Shown here: positions 22,086-33,917 of the stretch, in pieces
Numbering within the stretch: the stretch's first letter is position 1
Layout: every line of letters starts with the position of its first letter
Assembly: GCA_021442155.1 (NCBI GenBank)
Contig: CM038229.1
Location: forward strand, 91,049,716 to 91,113,715
DNA: 64,000 nucleotides
Source of the DNA: Cymbidium sinense
Taxonomy: Eukaryota; Streptophyta; Magnoliopsida; Asparagales; Orchidaceae
Reading direction: 5' to 3'
Made by a program: the position numbers and the translations under genes
Notes under the pieces: generated by a model
Told to the model about the DNA's origin: nothing
The model's database searches: none
The model's input: only the letters and a program-made list of their open reading frames with translations

Positions 22086-24629
22086 AATATACACATCTAC
22101 ATTCATCATCTAAGTGTGCTAAAAATATTATATGTTCAAATATATTTAGGATTAATATCATATGCATGTTACATGTGATGGAGAGGAATGATTGAATATA
22201 TGCCATGTGATAGTAATTCAATCGAATTAATCCAAAGATACCTTTCATATTAAATAAGATTATTAAAAGTGAGCCTAAACTTAAAATTAAGTTAAAATTT
22301 GTAATAAGCCATTCACTAAAGAGAACTAAATCAAATTTACATTCTTTAGAAAGTGGCTTAAGGTAGGGATGAAAGAGGGCAATCCTCATTTCTTCTCTTT
22401 ATAAAACTTAGTTGCTAAGTGTAATAAAATGAAATAAAAGAAAATGCAAATTAAAATTCTTAAATTAATTAAATAACTTCAAGTGAAACCAACCCTTCAT
22501 GTTAAATTAAATCCTACTAAACTTAGACAACTATAACTCTAATGCCTAGCAAGACATACCACACAAGCCTTAACACACTCATTAGAATTAAGTCACTACT
22601 TGTAGCTTCATGTTAGGTTGGTGCTTGGTATGATGTATATTTTGGTTTGTGATGTATTGTTGTAGGCTGGATGTTAGGCCGTATGCCTCATAGACTAGAT
22701 GGTAGGCCATGATTAGCCTAATCATATTTTTTATAGGGGATTATATTTAAGGGGATGATTAAAAATAAATATAAGTGCTCTCTTTGCAGGTTGCTTAAGC
22801 CCCTAGGCGTTATTCAAGTTAGGATAGGTGGGCTTGGTTACACATGTGCAAGGTGCTAAGCCCAAATTATGATATAACTGCTTGAGATTGTATGTATGTT
22901 TAACTAACCTCTATTTTACATGTGTAGTTAGATTTACTTTTCTTATTCTTAATGTACTTTTGCAATTAGGAATTAGGACTAGTGCTATGGGGGATAAGGA
23001 TGAGCATTGGCTAAAAGGCTTTGTCCTGGGAGGCCATGTGATGTCTTTGAGTGGAGCAAATTAAATCAAAGAAAAGAAATAAAGACCTGAAAAATGAAGA
23101 ATGAAGACCGCCCATAACATTCATTCATTATAAGTTGTAATTATTGTTTTGTAATTTTGGGTTATATAAGGGTAGATCTCGGCTACCCATCTTTTTTTTT
23201 CAGGGTGTATGGCGATACCCGACTGCATCAGCCTTTTATTCTTTCATGATAGTTATAAAAATTAGTTAATGATTTGTCAAGGATGTGTACTAAAAATGAC
23301 ATGCTTTTCTTAGTTTCTTAAATGATTGATGTTTGAATGTGTGGTCTGGATGCAATTAGGCTCTTAGGAAAAAATAAATCTTTTACCCAACTATAACTCA
23401 TAAATAAAGTTTTAAATAATTCATAACCTCACATAAATCCTAGGCATTAAATCAAAATAATTAAAAGATTTAGCAATCCCTTAGCTGAATGTTGTATGTC
23501 TCACATCATGCATGCATATTGCTTCACTCTTACTAAGAGAGGGTTTCCATCCTTGCATGATAGGGAAGGCTTGACCTTTGAGGGCCTCCTCTGTGGTGGA
23601 AAACACTTCTTTCCCATTGATTTAGCTAATAATCTAACTTCATCATGCATATAGGCATACACAATTCCAAAACCTTTATCAAAATAAAATGTCCAAAATC
23701 AAATAAAATTTGAAAATATTTGCATTTGTAGATTAAGTCATTACTCATACCACTCATGCTCTAGTCTCTTAAGGAGTGGGTTTAAGGACTTTTGTCTCTT
23801 TCTAAATTAATAATAGCCAAACTATCTTGCAAATGCATAAGACTTGCCTACATGGTTTCAAAATCGTATGAGGAGTTAGCTGGCGGCCACTCCAGGTAGT
23901 TACAAGCCCAGCAGTCATGTGGTTTATTCTCTCTTATGGAGGTGAACTTTATGCCCATTTTCTCTTAGACATAACGTGCTTTGGCTTATGCCAAAGCTCT
24001 CTAGATAGTGGGTATGAGGTTGTTATTTCCTTCAAGCTACTAGCATAAATCCTCACCTCTTAGGCATTTCCACAACCTTGTGTTCTTGGATTATAAGTCC
24101 TAGCTTTCTAATAAAATGTTAATTTCAATAAAATTAATCTCTTCAACTTTAAACATATAAATCCCAACCTATAATATCATGAGCATTTCCTACTCATTCC
24201 CTTCGGCTTTGATAATAAGGCTTCTCCTTGAACAATCCTATTTAATTTTCCAGTACAAACAATCTTTAGATAATCTTGCCTTGAAATCTTTGGAAACTTT
24301 AATTTCTACTTTAATCAACAGTATTCTTAAGGAATTCCCATTCCTTAGGATGTAATTAACTATGGGGCCTTGCCTCCTTATGGAATTTAATGAACCTGAC
24401 TTAAAATAAACCCTACTTTACTTTTCTATGTAAAGTAGGGGAAAGATCTCTAGTATATTCGAAGACCAATCATACCTTAGGAGTCCTTATTAGGTGATTA
24501 GGTCCATTATAGGGTGATGATTTTTAACTTTCAAGATAGTGCATCATTCTTTAATGTCATACCCAATCACTTCAATAAGTGCCCCCTAAGATCTACATGG
24601 TGTCCCACATCTCAAAAATAAACACCATA
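22086..24629. other. Unassigned right part of the insertion
   Basis: No convincing coding sequence. GGGTTATATAAGGG at about 23158-23172 looks like a TATA region and overlaps a perfect 6-bp hairpin (GGGTAG...CTACCC, 23170-23188). That arrangement would suit the promoter of an old LTR retrotransposon, but no second LTR copy was found. Sequence around 23880-23930 (GCTGGCGGCCACTCC) is more GC-rich than its surroundings, without assignment. Confidence 0.45.
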
Positions 24630-24639
24630 ATTAATTTTT

Positions 24640-27600
24640 TTTAATATTATGGCTAACAATTGGAAAGCTCCTTCACATCCTGATAATTTTATTAGGGGAT
24701 GAATAGACTCTGGTTTAAAATGAAATGACTTAAACAAAATTTGGTTTGGTGGAATAAGCATTATTTTTAAAATATTTTTGCTAATATGAAGGATATGGAA
24801 AATTTGGTTTGTGATCTTGAAATCTCTGTTATGATGAAACCTTTCAAGATTTTGGACTTGAAAGAGGTGAAGGAAAAACTTATTAATTTTTAAAATATGA
24901 AAGAAACTTATTGGCATCAAAAAGCTTCTAGTAAACATATTGCAAATGGTGAAAAGAATACTAGGTATTTACATGCTTTAGTTAATAAAAAGAGAGCTTT
25001 AAATACTATTTAGAAAATTAAAAATGACAATGGATAATGGATTACAAAGAATGATGATAATAAGGATTCGATTATTAATTATTTTAGAAATATTCTCAAA
25101 AAGAGTTGCTCTTATGATGCTATTTATAAATCACACTTTATTCCTTCTATTATTACCAATGATGACAATGCTTTGCTTTCTATTTTCCCTAATGAAGATG
25201 AAAATTTTAAAGTTCTTAATAGCATGAACATAGATTATGTTGTTGGACTAGAGGGTTTCAGTACTTAATTTTTTTAAAATTGTTGGTTTATTATTAAAAA
25301 TTATTTGATTGATGTTGTGGTTGATTTCTATAATGGTAATCCTTTTCCTAGACATTTTTCTAGCACTTCAATTATTCTCGTACATAAGAAAGATAATCTG
25401 GACTATTGGAGTGAGTTTTGACCTATTAGTCTTTGCACCTTCTTCAATAAGATAATTTCCAAAATTATTGCCAACAGGCTTAATCCTCTTCTTCATAAGA
25501 TTATCTTTCTCAACCAAACTAGTTTTCTTAGAGCTAAATATATTTCTTATAATATTTTACTTGCCCAATAATTAATCCATGATTTAGATGCTAAGACTCG
25601 AGGTGGAAACATTCTTTTCAAATTAGATATTACCAAAGCTTTTGATAATATCTCTTGGAATTTCCTTTTTGATATTTTGAATTTATTTAGGTTTTCTGAT
25701 ATAATTATTTTTCTTATTAAAAATGTATTAATAATGCCTAGTTTTCTATTTTTCTTAATGGGGAAGCTTTGGGTTTCTTTCCTTCCTCCCATGGCTTAAG
25801 GCAAGGGGATCCTTTATCTTCTGCTTTATTTATCATTGTTGTTGAATACTTATCTAGGAGCATCAATGATTTATTCTTAAATAATCCTAGTATCTATTAC
25901 AAAAAACTCTTGGTGATTTTCAGATTTAAGCTTTGTGGATGATTTCATTATTTTTTATGCTTCTATTCATCATATCAAGAATCTTAAAAATCTTTTAAAT
26001 ACATTTCATAGAGAAAGTGGTCTTACTATCAATGATAACAAAAGCTATTTTATTACTTCTTCTAGTATCTCCAATAATAAAATCAATCAAATCCTACATA
26101 TCACTAATTTTAAACATCAACATTTACCTATTAAGTACATTGGTGCTCCTCTTTTCAAAGGTCCAAAATGATCCCATCTTTTTGATGATTTAATTCAAAA
26201 AATTTTAAATAAAATTTCTATTTGGGAATCTCATTTACTCTCGTTTGGTGGTAGGCTCACTATTCTTAAAAGCACTCTCAATTCAATGCCTCTATATTTG
26301 ATTCAAACTATTATTCCTACTAATTCTACTCTTATCAATTGATCGCTTAATAAATTTTTTTGGGGATCTAATAATTCTATTAAAGGAATGCATTGGACAT
26401 CCTGCATAAAAATTGTGGCCATTTGGGTGAAGGTGGTCTTGGTTACAAACCTATTCGTGATGCTATTATTGCCTTCTCTCATAAGCTCTTGTGAAATTTT
26501 AGAAAGAATGATAGCCTTTGGGGCTAATTTTAAGATGAAAAAATATTGCCAATGTAAACACTCTCTTATCTATGCTTATAAATTTGGTGCCTCTTCGATT
26601 TGGAAATGGCTTTGCTTCATCATTGTTATATCAAAATATCTTTTTTTAATAATTGGAATGAAAACAAACTTAAAATTATATCTTTATTTCGATAACTTTA
26701 GAAATGCTTTTTTTTAACAAACCTGATCAAAAAAATTTTTAAACTCCCTTACAATGGTGAATTCATTCTTAAAGAGGTTTGGAATTTTATTAGAGATAAG
26801 CAAAACTCCTCTAATATTTTCATTAAACTTTTGAATAATATCATTCCCATTTCTTATTTGATTATAGCTTGGAGGATTTTGAATAACTTTATTCTTGTAG
26901 ATTTCTTGCTCTAAAATAAAGGGTTTTATTTACCTTCTAAGTGCTATTGTTGCTTTCATATTGAAAATGCTAATCCTGTTTTTCTCAATGGTGCCATTGC
27001 TTCCAAATTATGGATATGGTATGATGATTTATTTAACACTAACTATTTTCCAGATTTCCTTTCTTTATATCAACTTCTTGAAGCTTGTTTCCAAAAAATT
27101 GTGAAAGGTAATATCAAAATCTTAATTGCTATTACTTTTATTTTGGTTCATTTGGATGGATAGAAATGATGCTAAATATCATGGTATTCCTATGAATCAT
27201 AAAAGGATCCTGGCTAGAACCAAAGAAATAATTCATGCTTTGTTTAATGCTAATTTAATTAGTAACATCCATTTTAGAAGTTACAAATTTGTGGCTAAAA
27301 ATTAGCTCTCATTCTGCCTAATGTTTCTTTCAATAAGGCTATTAGAATTATCCATTGGATCAAACCTAATGAGAAATTTATTAAAATCAATATTGATGGT
27401 TTAATTTCACTTAATAAATATGGTTGTGGTGGTATTATTAGAGATTCCAAAGATACTATCATTTGTGCTTTTGCTTATCCCCTCAAAGCATGTTATGTTA
27501 TTTATGCTAAGCTTATGGTTGTTAATAAAACTATTGATAGTTTTTTGAACAAAGGCCTCTTTAATATTTGGATTGAAGTTGACACTCTTCTTTTACTTGA

Positions 27601-27790
27601 TATTCTCACTTCTAATTAAATGGGAAATACTGACTTATTTTATCTCCTTAATCACACTAAAACCCTCCTCTCTTAAGTTTGCTACAAAATTTTTTATATT
27701 CTTCATGATGGTAATGCTTGTGCGGATTTCCTAGCCAATTTGGGTGCTGAATTAAATGAGTTCACTATATTAGATAATTAAAACTTACCT
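24640..27790 (+). pseudogene. LINE-2 ORF2: RT, zf-RVT and RNase H
   Basis: Reverse transcriptase motifs in order: R-G-G-N-I-L-F-K-L-D-I-T-K-A-F-D (about 25597-25650), L-R-Q-G-D-P-L-S (about 25797-25820) and the catalytic box as F-V-D-D (about 25933-25944; the LINE consensus is F-A-D-D). The zf-RVT segment with C-Y-C-C-F-H-I-E-N-A lies near 26940. RNase H follows: I-K-I-N-I-D-G near 27382, then W-I-E-V-D-T-L-L. In this copy the usual E of the I-E-L-M segment is K (A-K-L-M), so a catalytic acid appears lost. Stops include those in SEF-stop-PIS near 25420 and near 25570. ORF2 would copy the LINE RNA into a nicked chromosomal target; this one is dead. Confidence 0.85.
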
Positions 27791-30022
27791 AAGCTACTGA
27801 TAGGCTTGGTTAATCTAGATTGCTCTGGACTATCTTACTTCAGACTTTAACTTGTGGCTTTTTTTGTTGGTCTTTGGCTATGGTGTTTTCTTTGAGCCTT
27901 TTTATTGATTACTGCTTTTGTGCTTTCCCATATTGAAATTTCTCCTTGCTATTCTTCTTTAGGGTCTTGGCTAACCTCATTTTTTATGAGTGCTACCTTG
28001 TTTGGTGGATGTTACTATTTTTTTCTACCCTCTGCCTGGTTGTCTTGGGTGGTGTTTGTTTGAAGGCTAATTTTAGTCTTTTCATTTCTATCTTAGTGTT
28101 GGGCTTTTTGGCAGTCGCTGCTTCCTTTTTCTATTTTGGCTCACTTGCTACTGATTGTTGGTTGTTCCTCTCACTTGTGGCTTGAATCTTGATGTTTTGT
28201 GGTTATTGCCTTCTTATTTTCTCTTTGGTGGTGGTTGTTTATTCTCTGGGGTCTAGAAGGGACTTTATTTTGCTCGGGTCAGGTTCCTTTCCACCCTGGT
28301 TTGCTGCTGGTGGGTTGGTGGTCCACCTAGGCTTGCCTTTCCTTGGTTCTTTTCCTGGCTGGGTGATTACCATAATTATTTTTAGGTTGTTTTTGGTGGC
28401 CTCCAATTGGGTTGTGGCTATGACTACTGTCTATCTTTCCCTCTGAATGTAGTTTGCCTCATATCTGGGCTAGTTGCTTCCTTATCTGAGTTGGATATTT
28501 TGCTGTTGTGGTGGTTGGCCTTGTTGGTTGGCTGAGTTGATTGGCTATGTTGGTTGGCTGGGTTGGTTAACTGGGTGGGTCATTTTACCTCCATTGGTGG
28601 CAGATCTTGGGGGTTGTTGAAGGTTTATCTTTGGTTTGGATTTGGCCTAGTCGAGGCTATTTGTTGGCTATTATTTTTTCTGTTTTATTGATTGGGGCTT
28701 TGTGATCAATTTTGCTAGTTTTGGTTTGGTTCTTTTGGTTATGTTTTTAACCTCCCCTTGTAATGGTCTTCCTCTGTTGGCTGCATATCGCACTTTATCT
28801 TTTTCTTTTTCTCCTATTTGGGTGGCAGATTAATTATGGGTCTATTTTCTCCTATCATAAATGTTGTTTGCTGGTGAGCTAGGTGGCTTTATTGGTTGTT
28901 TGCTTCTGTTTTGTTGCTAGTGAGCTCTTGTAGTTATTTTATCTTGGTTTTTGGTTTGATGGCTGGGTTGGTGGGTTGAAGGTCTTATTGTCTGTTGTTT
29001 TGCCTTGGGTGCTGGTGACTTGGTTTGGTGTCTTGGATTTTATTTTGACTGTGGGTATTACCTCTTTTAGGTGTATTTTTCTCTCCTTATTTCATAATAC
29101 CAGCCTCTTAGTTTGTGGTGGTGGTTTTGCTGTTACACTTGCTATTCTTCATGGTAGCCTTGTTGGATACTCCTTTAGTATTTTTTCTTATCTATCTTGG
29201 TGGAGGTACGACACACCCTTTTATCTTTTGCTTGTCTATTTGGGATATCCTCTACCTGGATTGGATTGGTGGCTACTATTGGTGTTAGTTGTCCCCTATA
29301 TTTGGGTATTGGTTTGTTATTGCTTTGGGGACAATCTTGGGATGGTTCTTTGGCTTTGGGCCTTTCTTTTCTGGACTGTGTTGTTATCCTTGTTAATGGT
29401 GCTTGCTCTTTTTGGTATTTCTCCTCCCTTTTGGTGTTGGATTTGGTGGTTTTCATGCTGTCCCTAATGGATGGCTATTGGTCTGCCTTACTAGGCTTGG
29501 TTATTTTGGTGGCTTTGTGTTTGAATGTTCTATTTGCTAGTTGGAAGACTTTGCAGTATTGTTGGATGATGATTTCTTGTTTTGGCTGGTAGCACTATAT
29601 GTAATTGTAACACTTCTTCTAAAGTTTGGATGCTTACATATAGTGTTACACTTTGAGATGATTGCGATTGAGCCTGAGCATTTTCTTTACTTTGCTCTTT
29701 ATCTTTACGCCAACTTAATTGTACTCATCCTTTCCGTAGAATGTTGCAGATGTCTTTTATAGGTTGGCAGTCTAGCCAGTGGATTTTCCTATTATCAAAG
29801 AAATCAAGTGAATTTTGTTATTGCTCATATGGATCTTATATTGTCACTGATTTGGTTTTTCTTTTGCTTCTCTTTATTTAATATTGTAATAGTTTGGGGA
29901 TTCATCTCTTCAGGTTTTATTATAGCTCTAGAAGCATTAGTTTAAAGATTTATCCCCTTTAATGACTTTGTACTCCTTATTTGGTGGCAATAAAATTCTC
30001 CTAATTTTCCCAAATAAAAAAA
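27791..30022 (+). other. LINE-2 GT-rich 3' region and terminus
   Basis: About 2.2 kb after RNase H is strongly G+T-rich on the + strand, with many TTGGTTGGCT and TTGGGT runs (for example 28500-28600). Long open frames here encode only Leu, Val, Trp, Phe and Cys mixtures and are composition artefacts. The last 400 bases match the ends of LINE-3, -4 and -5. Such a conserved end is expected if the RT recognises the RNA 3' end. Confidence 0.75.
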
Positions 30023-31407
30023 CCTAAACCCTAACCCTAAACCCTAAACCTGAAACGAAAACCTAAACCCCAAACCTAAAATGGAAACCCTAAATCTTAA
30101 ACCTTAAAAACCCTAAATCCTAAACACTAAACCCTAAACCCTAAAATCTAACATCCTAAACCATAAACCCTAAACTCTAAAATATAAAACATAAACCTAA
30201 ATAAATAAAATAAAATAAAATAAATTAAAAACCTAAACCCTACACCTAAAACCTAAACCCTAAAAATGAAACCCTAAACCCTAAAAACCCTAAACCGTAA
30301 ACCCTAAACCCTAAACCCTAAAACCCTAAACCCTAAGACCTAAATCCTAAACCCTAAATCGTAAATCCTAAACCTAGAACTCTAAACCCTAAACCCTAAA
30401 CCCTAAACTCGAAAAACCTAAAACCTAAACCTAAACTAAATAAAACCTAAAAATAAAATAAATAAAAAACCTAAACATAAATAAAATAAAAAATCAATTA
30501 AAATAAAAATGTAAACTAAAACCTAAATCTAAACCTAAACCTAAAAATAAAATAAAATAAAATATAAAATAAAAACTAAACAAAAATAAAATAAATAAAA
30601 ACCTAAACTAAACCTAAAAAATAAAATAAACCTAAAAATAAAAAACTAAATAAAATAAAAACTAAACCTAAAATAAAAATAAAATAAACCTAAAAAATAA
30701 AATAAAAACCTAAACTTAAACTTAAAAATAAAAAATAATACTTAAACCTAAAAAATTAAATTAAATTAAAACTAAACTAAAAAATAAACCTAAACCTAAA
30801 CCTAAACCTAAACCTAAAAATAAACTAAAATAAAAAACCTAAACTAAAATAAATAATTCTAAAATAAATAAACTAAACTAAATAAAATAAAAAATAAAAA
30901 ATAAAATAAACTCAAATAAATTAAAAATAAACTAAATAAACTCAAACCTATCAGTTTACTTAATTTAAAAAAAATCCTAAACTCTAAACCCTAAACCTTA
31001 AACCCTTCAAACCCTAAACCCAAAATTCTAAACCCTAAACTCTAAAACCTAAATATACAACCTTAAACCCTAAACCTACAACCTACAATCCCAAACCCTA
31101 CACCCTAAACCCTAAACCCTAAAATCCTAAACCATAAACCCTAAATCCTAAACTAACCTTAAACCCTAATCCCTAAACTAACACTAAAAACCCTAAACCC
31201 TACAGCCTAAACACTAAACCCTAAACTCTAAATGCTAAACTGTAAACCTAAAACCTGAAACCCTAAACCCTAAAACCCTAAACCCTAAAGCCTAAAGCCT
31301 AAACCCTAAAGCCTAAACCCTAAACCCTAACCCTAAACCGAAATCCCTAAAAACTACACCTAATACTAAAGTAACTAAATAAATAAAAAAATAAATCTAA
31401 ACCTTAA
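30023..31407 (+). repeat. Telomere-like satellite, unit 8
   Basis: CCCTAAA block to about 30420, then an AT-rich block opening with CTAAACTAAATAAAACCTAA. The landmark at 30942-30968 is of the right-hand type (TATCAGTTTACTTAATTT). CCCTAAA repeats to about 31360 and the leader AAAGTAACTAAATAAATAAA precede the GRP copy. Confidence 0.9.
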
Positions 31408-31867
31408 AAATGGGTAGAACCTTGACGGCAGGAACATCACCATCAAGGTGAAGGTGGAGGCAGTGATTATCAGTGGTGGTGGGGGATTTGGTGGTGCTGG
31501 TGGATATGCAGGTAGTGGTGAGAGTAGTGGTGGTTATGGAGGTGGGAGGAGTGATGGAGGTTACACCCGTGGTGGTGGCAGAGGGAGAAATTGTAGATAT
31601 GATGGGGGATCCTGATACTTGAGAGGTGGGGGTGGTTCTGACGAGAATTAGAGAAACTGAAGAATGGCTGATTTGATTTACTGCTTATGGAAATGTGCCT
31701 TTACAGTAGAAACAGATCTATTTATCTAGGGTTTCTGATTTGCTCTATGCATGCTCATTTTTTATCTATGTTGTCACTTATGTCATAGAAAACTTGGTGT
31801 GTTACTTGGTTGATGAAATCAAAAAGAAGAAATGTTGAATTTGAATTTGTTCTCTATCAAAAAAAAC
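31408..31867 (+). pseudogene. GRP retro-fragment, copy 5
   Basis: It starts AATGGGTAGAACCTTGACGG; the second codon-pair change creates a stop (CAG to TAG). About 28 bases between the RRM end and the Gly-rich tail are missing (ATCAAGGTGAAGG). The Gly-rich region is otherwise long, with segments like G-G-Y-G-G-G-R-S-D-G-G-Y. The coding remnant ends near 31660, and the 3'UTR ends in an A tail at 31860-31866. It carries the right-group variants (GTTGTCAC, GTGTGTTAC). Confidence 0.85.
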
Positions 31868-33133
31868 CATAAACCTTAAACCCTAATCCCTAAATCCTAA
31901 ACTCTAAACCCTAAAACCTAAACCTAAATAAATAAAATAAAATAAAAATAAAATAAAAACCTAAACTAAAAACTAAACCCTAAACCTAAACCCTAAACCC
32001 TATACCCTAAACCCTAAAAACCCTAAACCCTAAACCCTAAATCCTAAACCTTATACCTTAAGCCCTAAACTCCAAACCCTAAACCCTAAACCTTAAACCC
32101 TAAACTAATCCTAAACCCTAAACCCTAAAAACCAAAAAACCTAAACCTAAACTAACTAAAACCTAAAAATAAAATAAATAAAAAAACCTAAACCTAAATA
32201 AAATAAAATAAATAAAATAAAATAATATTCTAAACTAAATGTAAACCTAAACCAAAACCTAGAAATTAAATAAAAAAATAAAAACTAAACTAAAATTAGA
32301 TAAATAAAACTTTAACTAAACTAAAAAAATGAGAAAAAGCTAAAAAACCTAAATAAGATAAAAACTAAACCTAAAATAAAAATAAAATAAACTAAAAAAT
32401 ATATTAAAAACTAAAACTTAAACCTAAAAATAAAAAATATAACCCAAACCTAAAAAAATAAATTAAATTAAATTAAATTAAATTCTAAACTAAAACCTAA
32501 ACTTAAACCAAAACCTAGAAATAAAAAAAAAATAAAAACTAAACTAAAATTAAATAAATAAAAACTTAAACTAAACTAAAAAAATTAAAAAAAGATAAAA
32601 AAACCTAAATAAAATAAAAACTAAACCTAAAATAAAAATAAAATAAACTAAAAAATATATTATAAACTAAAACTTAAACCTAAAAATAAAAAATAAAACC
32701 CAAACTTAAAAAATTAAATAAAAATAAAACAAAACTACAAAATAAACCTGAACTTAAACCTAAACCTAAAAACTAAACTAAAATAAAAAAACCGAAACTA
32801 AAATAAATAAACCTAAAAGAAATAAAACTAAACTAAATAAAAATAAAAATAAGCCTAAATAAAAATAAATAAATAAATAAAAAAATAAACTAAATAAATC
32901 TAAACCTATGAGTTTACTTAATTTTTTTTTTAAAAAAACCTAAACCCTAAACCCTAAAAACCCTGAACCCAAAATCCTAAACCCTAAACTCTAAGCCATA
33001 AACCCTAAACTCTAAACCTACAACCCTAATCCCTAAACCCTAAATCTTAAACCCTAAAACCCTAAACCCTAAACCCTAGACCCTAAACCCTAAACTATAA
33101 ACTATATAAAACCAAAACCATAAAAACTTAAAA
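31868..33133 (+). repeat. Telomere-like satellite, unit 9
   Basis: CCCTAAA block to about 32140 and AT-rich block to about 32900. The AT-rich block holds an internal duplication: the stretch with AAATATATTAAAAACTAA near 32395 recurs near 32650 with the same flanks, about 250 bases apart. Landmark at 32905-32925 (CCTATGAGTTTACTTAATT). CCCTAAA then runs to the LINE-3 5' junction near 33134. Confidence 0.88.
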
Positions 33134-33276
33134 CTCTTCCTCTCTCTCTACTGGCTCTCTCAAGATTTCTTGTTCCTTTCATTTTTCTTGTGGTTTGGCT
33201 CCTGCCTTCCTCGATCATATTTTATGGTTTATTGCTCTCGATTTGGCTGCTTATGTGATTTTTCCTTGATCTTACA

Positions 33277-33830
33277 ATGGCGGAGGCGCCGCTTTCTGCA
33301 CAATCGAGCTCGTCGAACTTGGAGGTTTCGGCTAAGCCTTCCATTCTACAAGGTAAGTTGGATCCGACTTCATTTGTAATAATTTGGAATCACAAGACAA
33401 TCCCTCCACTCATATGAACCATAATGCTAATTTGAATGGGAATCTCAAGTTGGATCAAAATCTCAAAACTAATTCTAGAATTGTTCTGAAAAATATTGAT
33501 ACTTTGGTGACGGACCAAAATTTGAATAATCATCATGGAAATGAGAATGAAATTTGTGCTATTAATGGTGTCACAACCTCTCCTTCTATTACCTTGTAGA
33601 GTGATATCCATGCTAATCCAATTTCTCAACCTAACTCTGATACCGAAGAAGGAGAAATCACCATTAGGAATGCTTTGACAGATACTGTTCCTATTCTGAA
33701 TATCACCAACCACTCCCTTTTTGATGGAGATACATTGGACATAGATAGGCCTTTTCAAACTATTATTAAAAAAAATCCCTTAAACCTAGAATGTTCACTA
33801 GTAGCTCCACTAGAACCACTCGATCTTCTC
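33277..33830 (+). pseudogene. LINE-3 ORF1, internally deleted
   Basis: ORF1 starts with ATG at 33277 (MAEAPLSAQSSSSNLEVSAK, then P-S-I-L-Q-G-K-L-D-P). About 35 codons later the frame is lost, and downstream sequence (from about 33384: N-H-N-A-N-L-N-G-N) corresponds to the Asn-rich C-terminal part. The DUF4283 and zinc-knuckle regions seen in LINE-4 are missing, so several hundred bases appear deleted. The remaining open stretch ends at 33597, and a Ser/Thr-rich end (S-S-T-R-T-T-R-S) is readable to about 33830. Confidence 0.7.
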
Positions 33831-33917
33831 TAACTTCCCACAAATAATTGCTTCATGCTCTCTTTTTCTTCTCCTTCAATTTTTTTGTTATCTCTTTTCT
33901 TTTCCTTCCACCTTATT

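Larger units (their letters stand above)
16907..24629. mobile_element. 7.7-kb insertion inside LINE-2, type unresolved
   Basis: This block has no telomere-like repeats and no LINE homology and separates the two halves of LINE-2. The pentamer ATTAA lies at both edges (16902-16906 and 24630-24634) and is a candidate target-site duplication. The inner left edge begins TGTTGACC, which would suit an LTR retrotransposon. The inner right edge ends CACCATA rather than CA, and I could not find a matching pair of LTRs or long terminal inverted repeats. Contents, in order: GA and TC microsatellites, a chimeric PDF1A/heparanase pseudogene, AT-rich DNA, four tandem copies of about 261 bp, and unrecognised single-copy-looking sequence. 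It may be a composite of several insertions. Confidence 0.6.
24630..30022 (+). mobile_element. LINE-2, 3' segment
   Basis: This is the continuation of the element begun at 15096: end of the endonuclease/linker, reverse transcriptase, zf-RVT, RNase H, a GT-rich 3' region of about 2.1 kb, the conserved end TTTGGTGGCAATAAAATTC (about 29980) and a poly(A)-like tail (30013-30022). CCTAAACCCTAA follows immediately. Stops are spread through all domains. Confidence 0.92.

Noticed and set aside
16907..24629. Helitron or Pack-MULE as the carrier of the PDF1A/heparanase fragments
   Set aside because: Gene-fragment capture would fit, but I found no TC...CTRR ends inserted between A and T, and no long terminal inverted repeats with 8-11-bp duplications.
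28976..29592. Long overlapping hydrophobic open frames that look like membrane proteins
   Set aside because: They lie in the GT-rich 3' region of LINE-2. The residues (Leu, Val, Trp, Phe, Cys) follow from T- and G-rich codons in every frame, and the frames are not shared between LINE copies.
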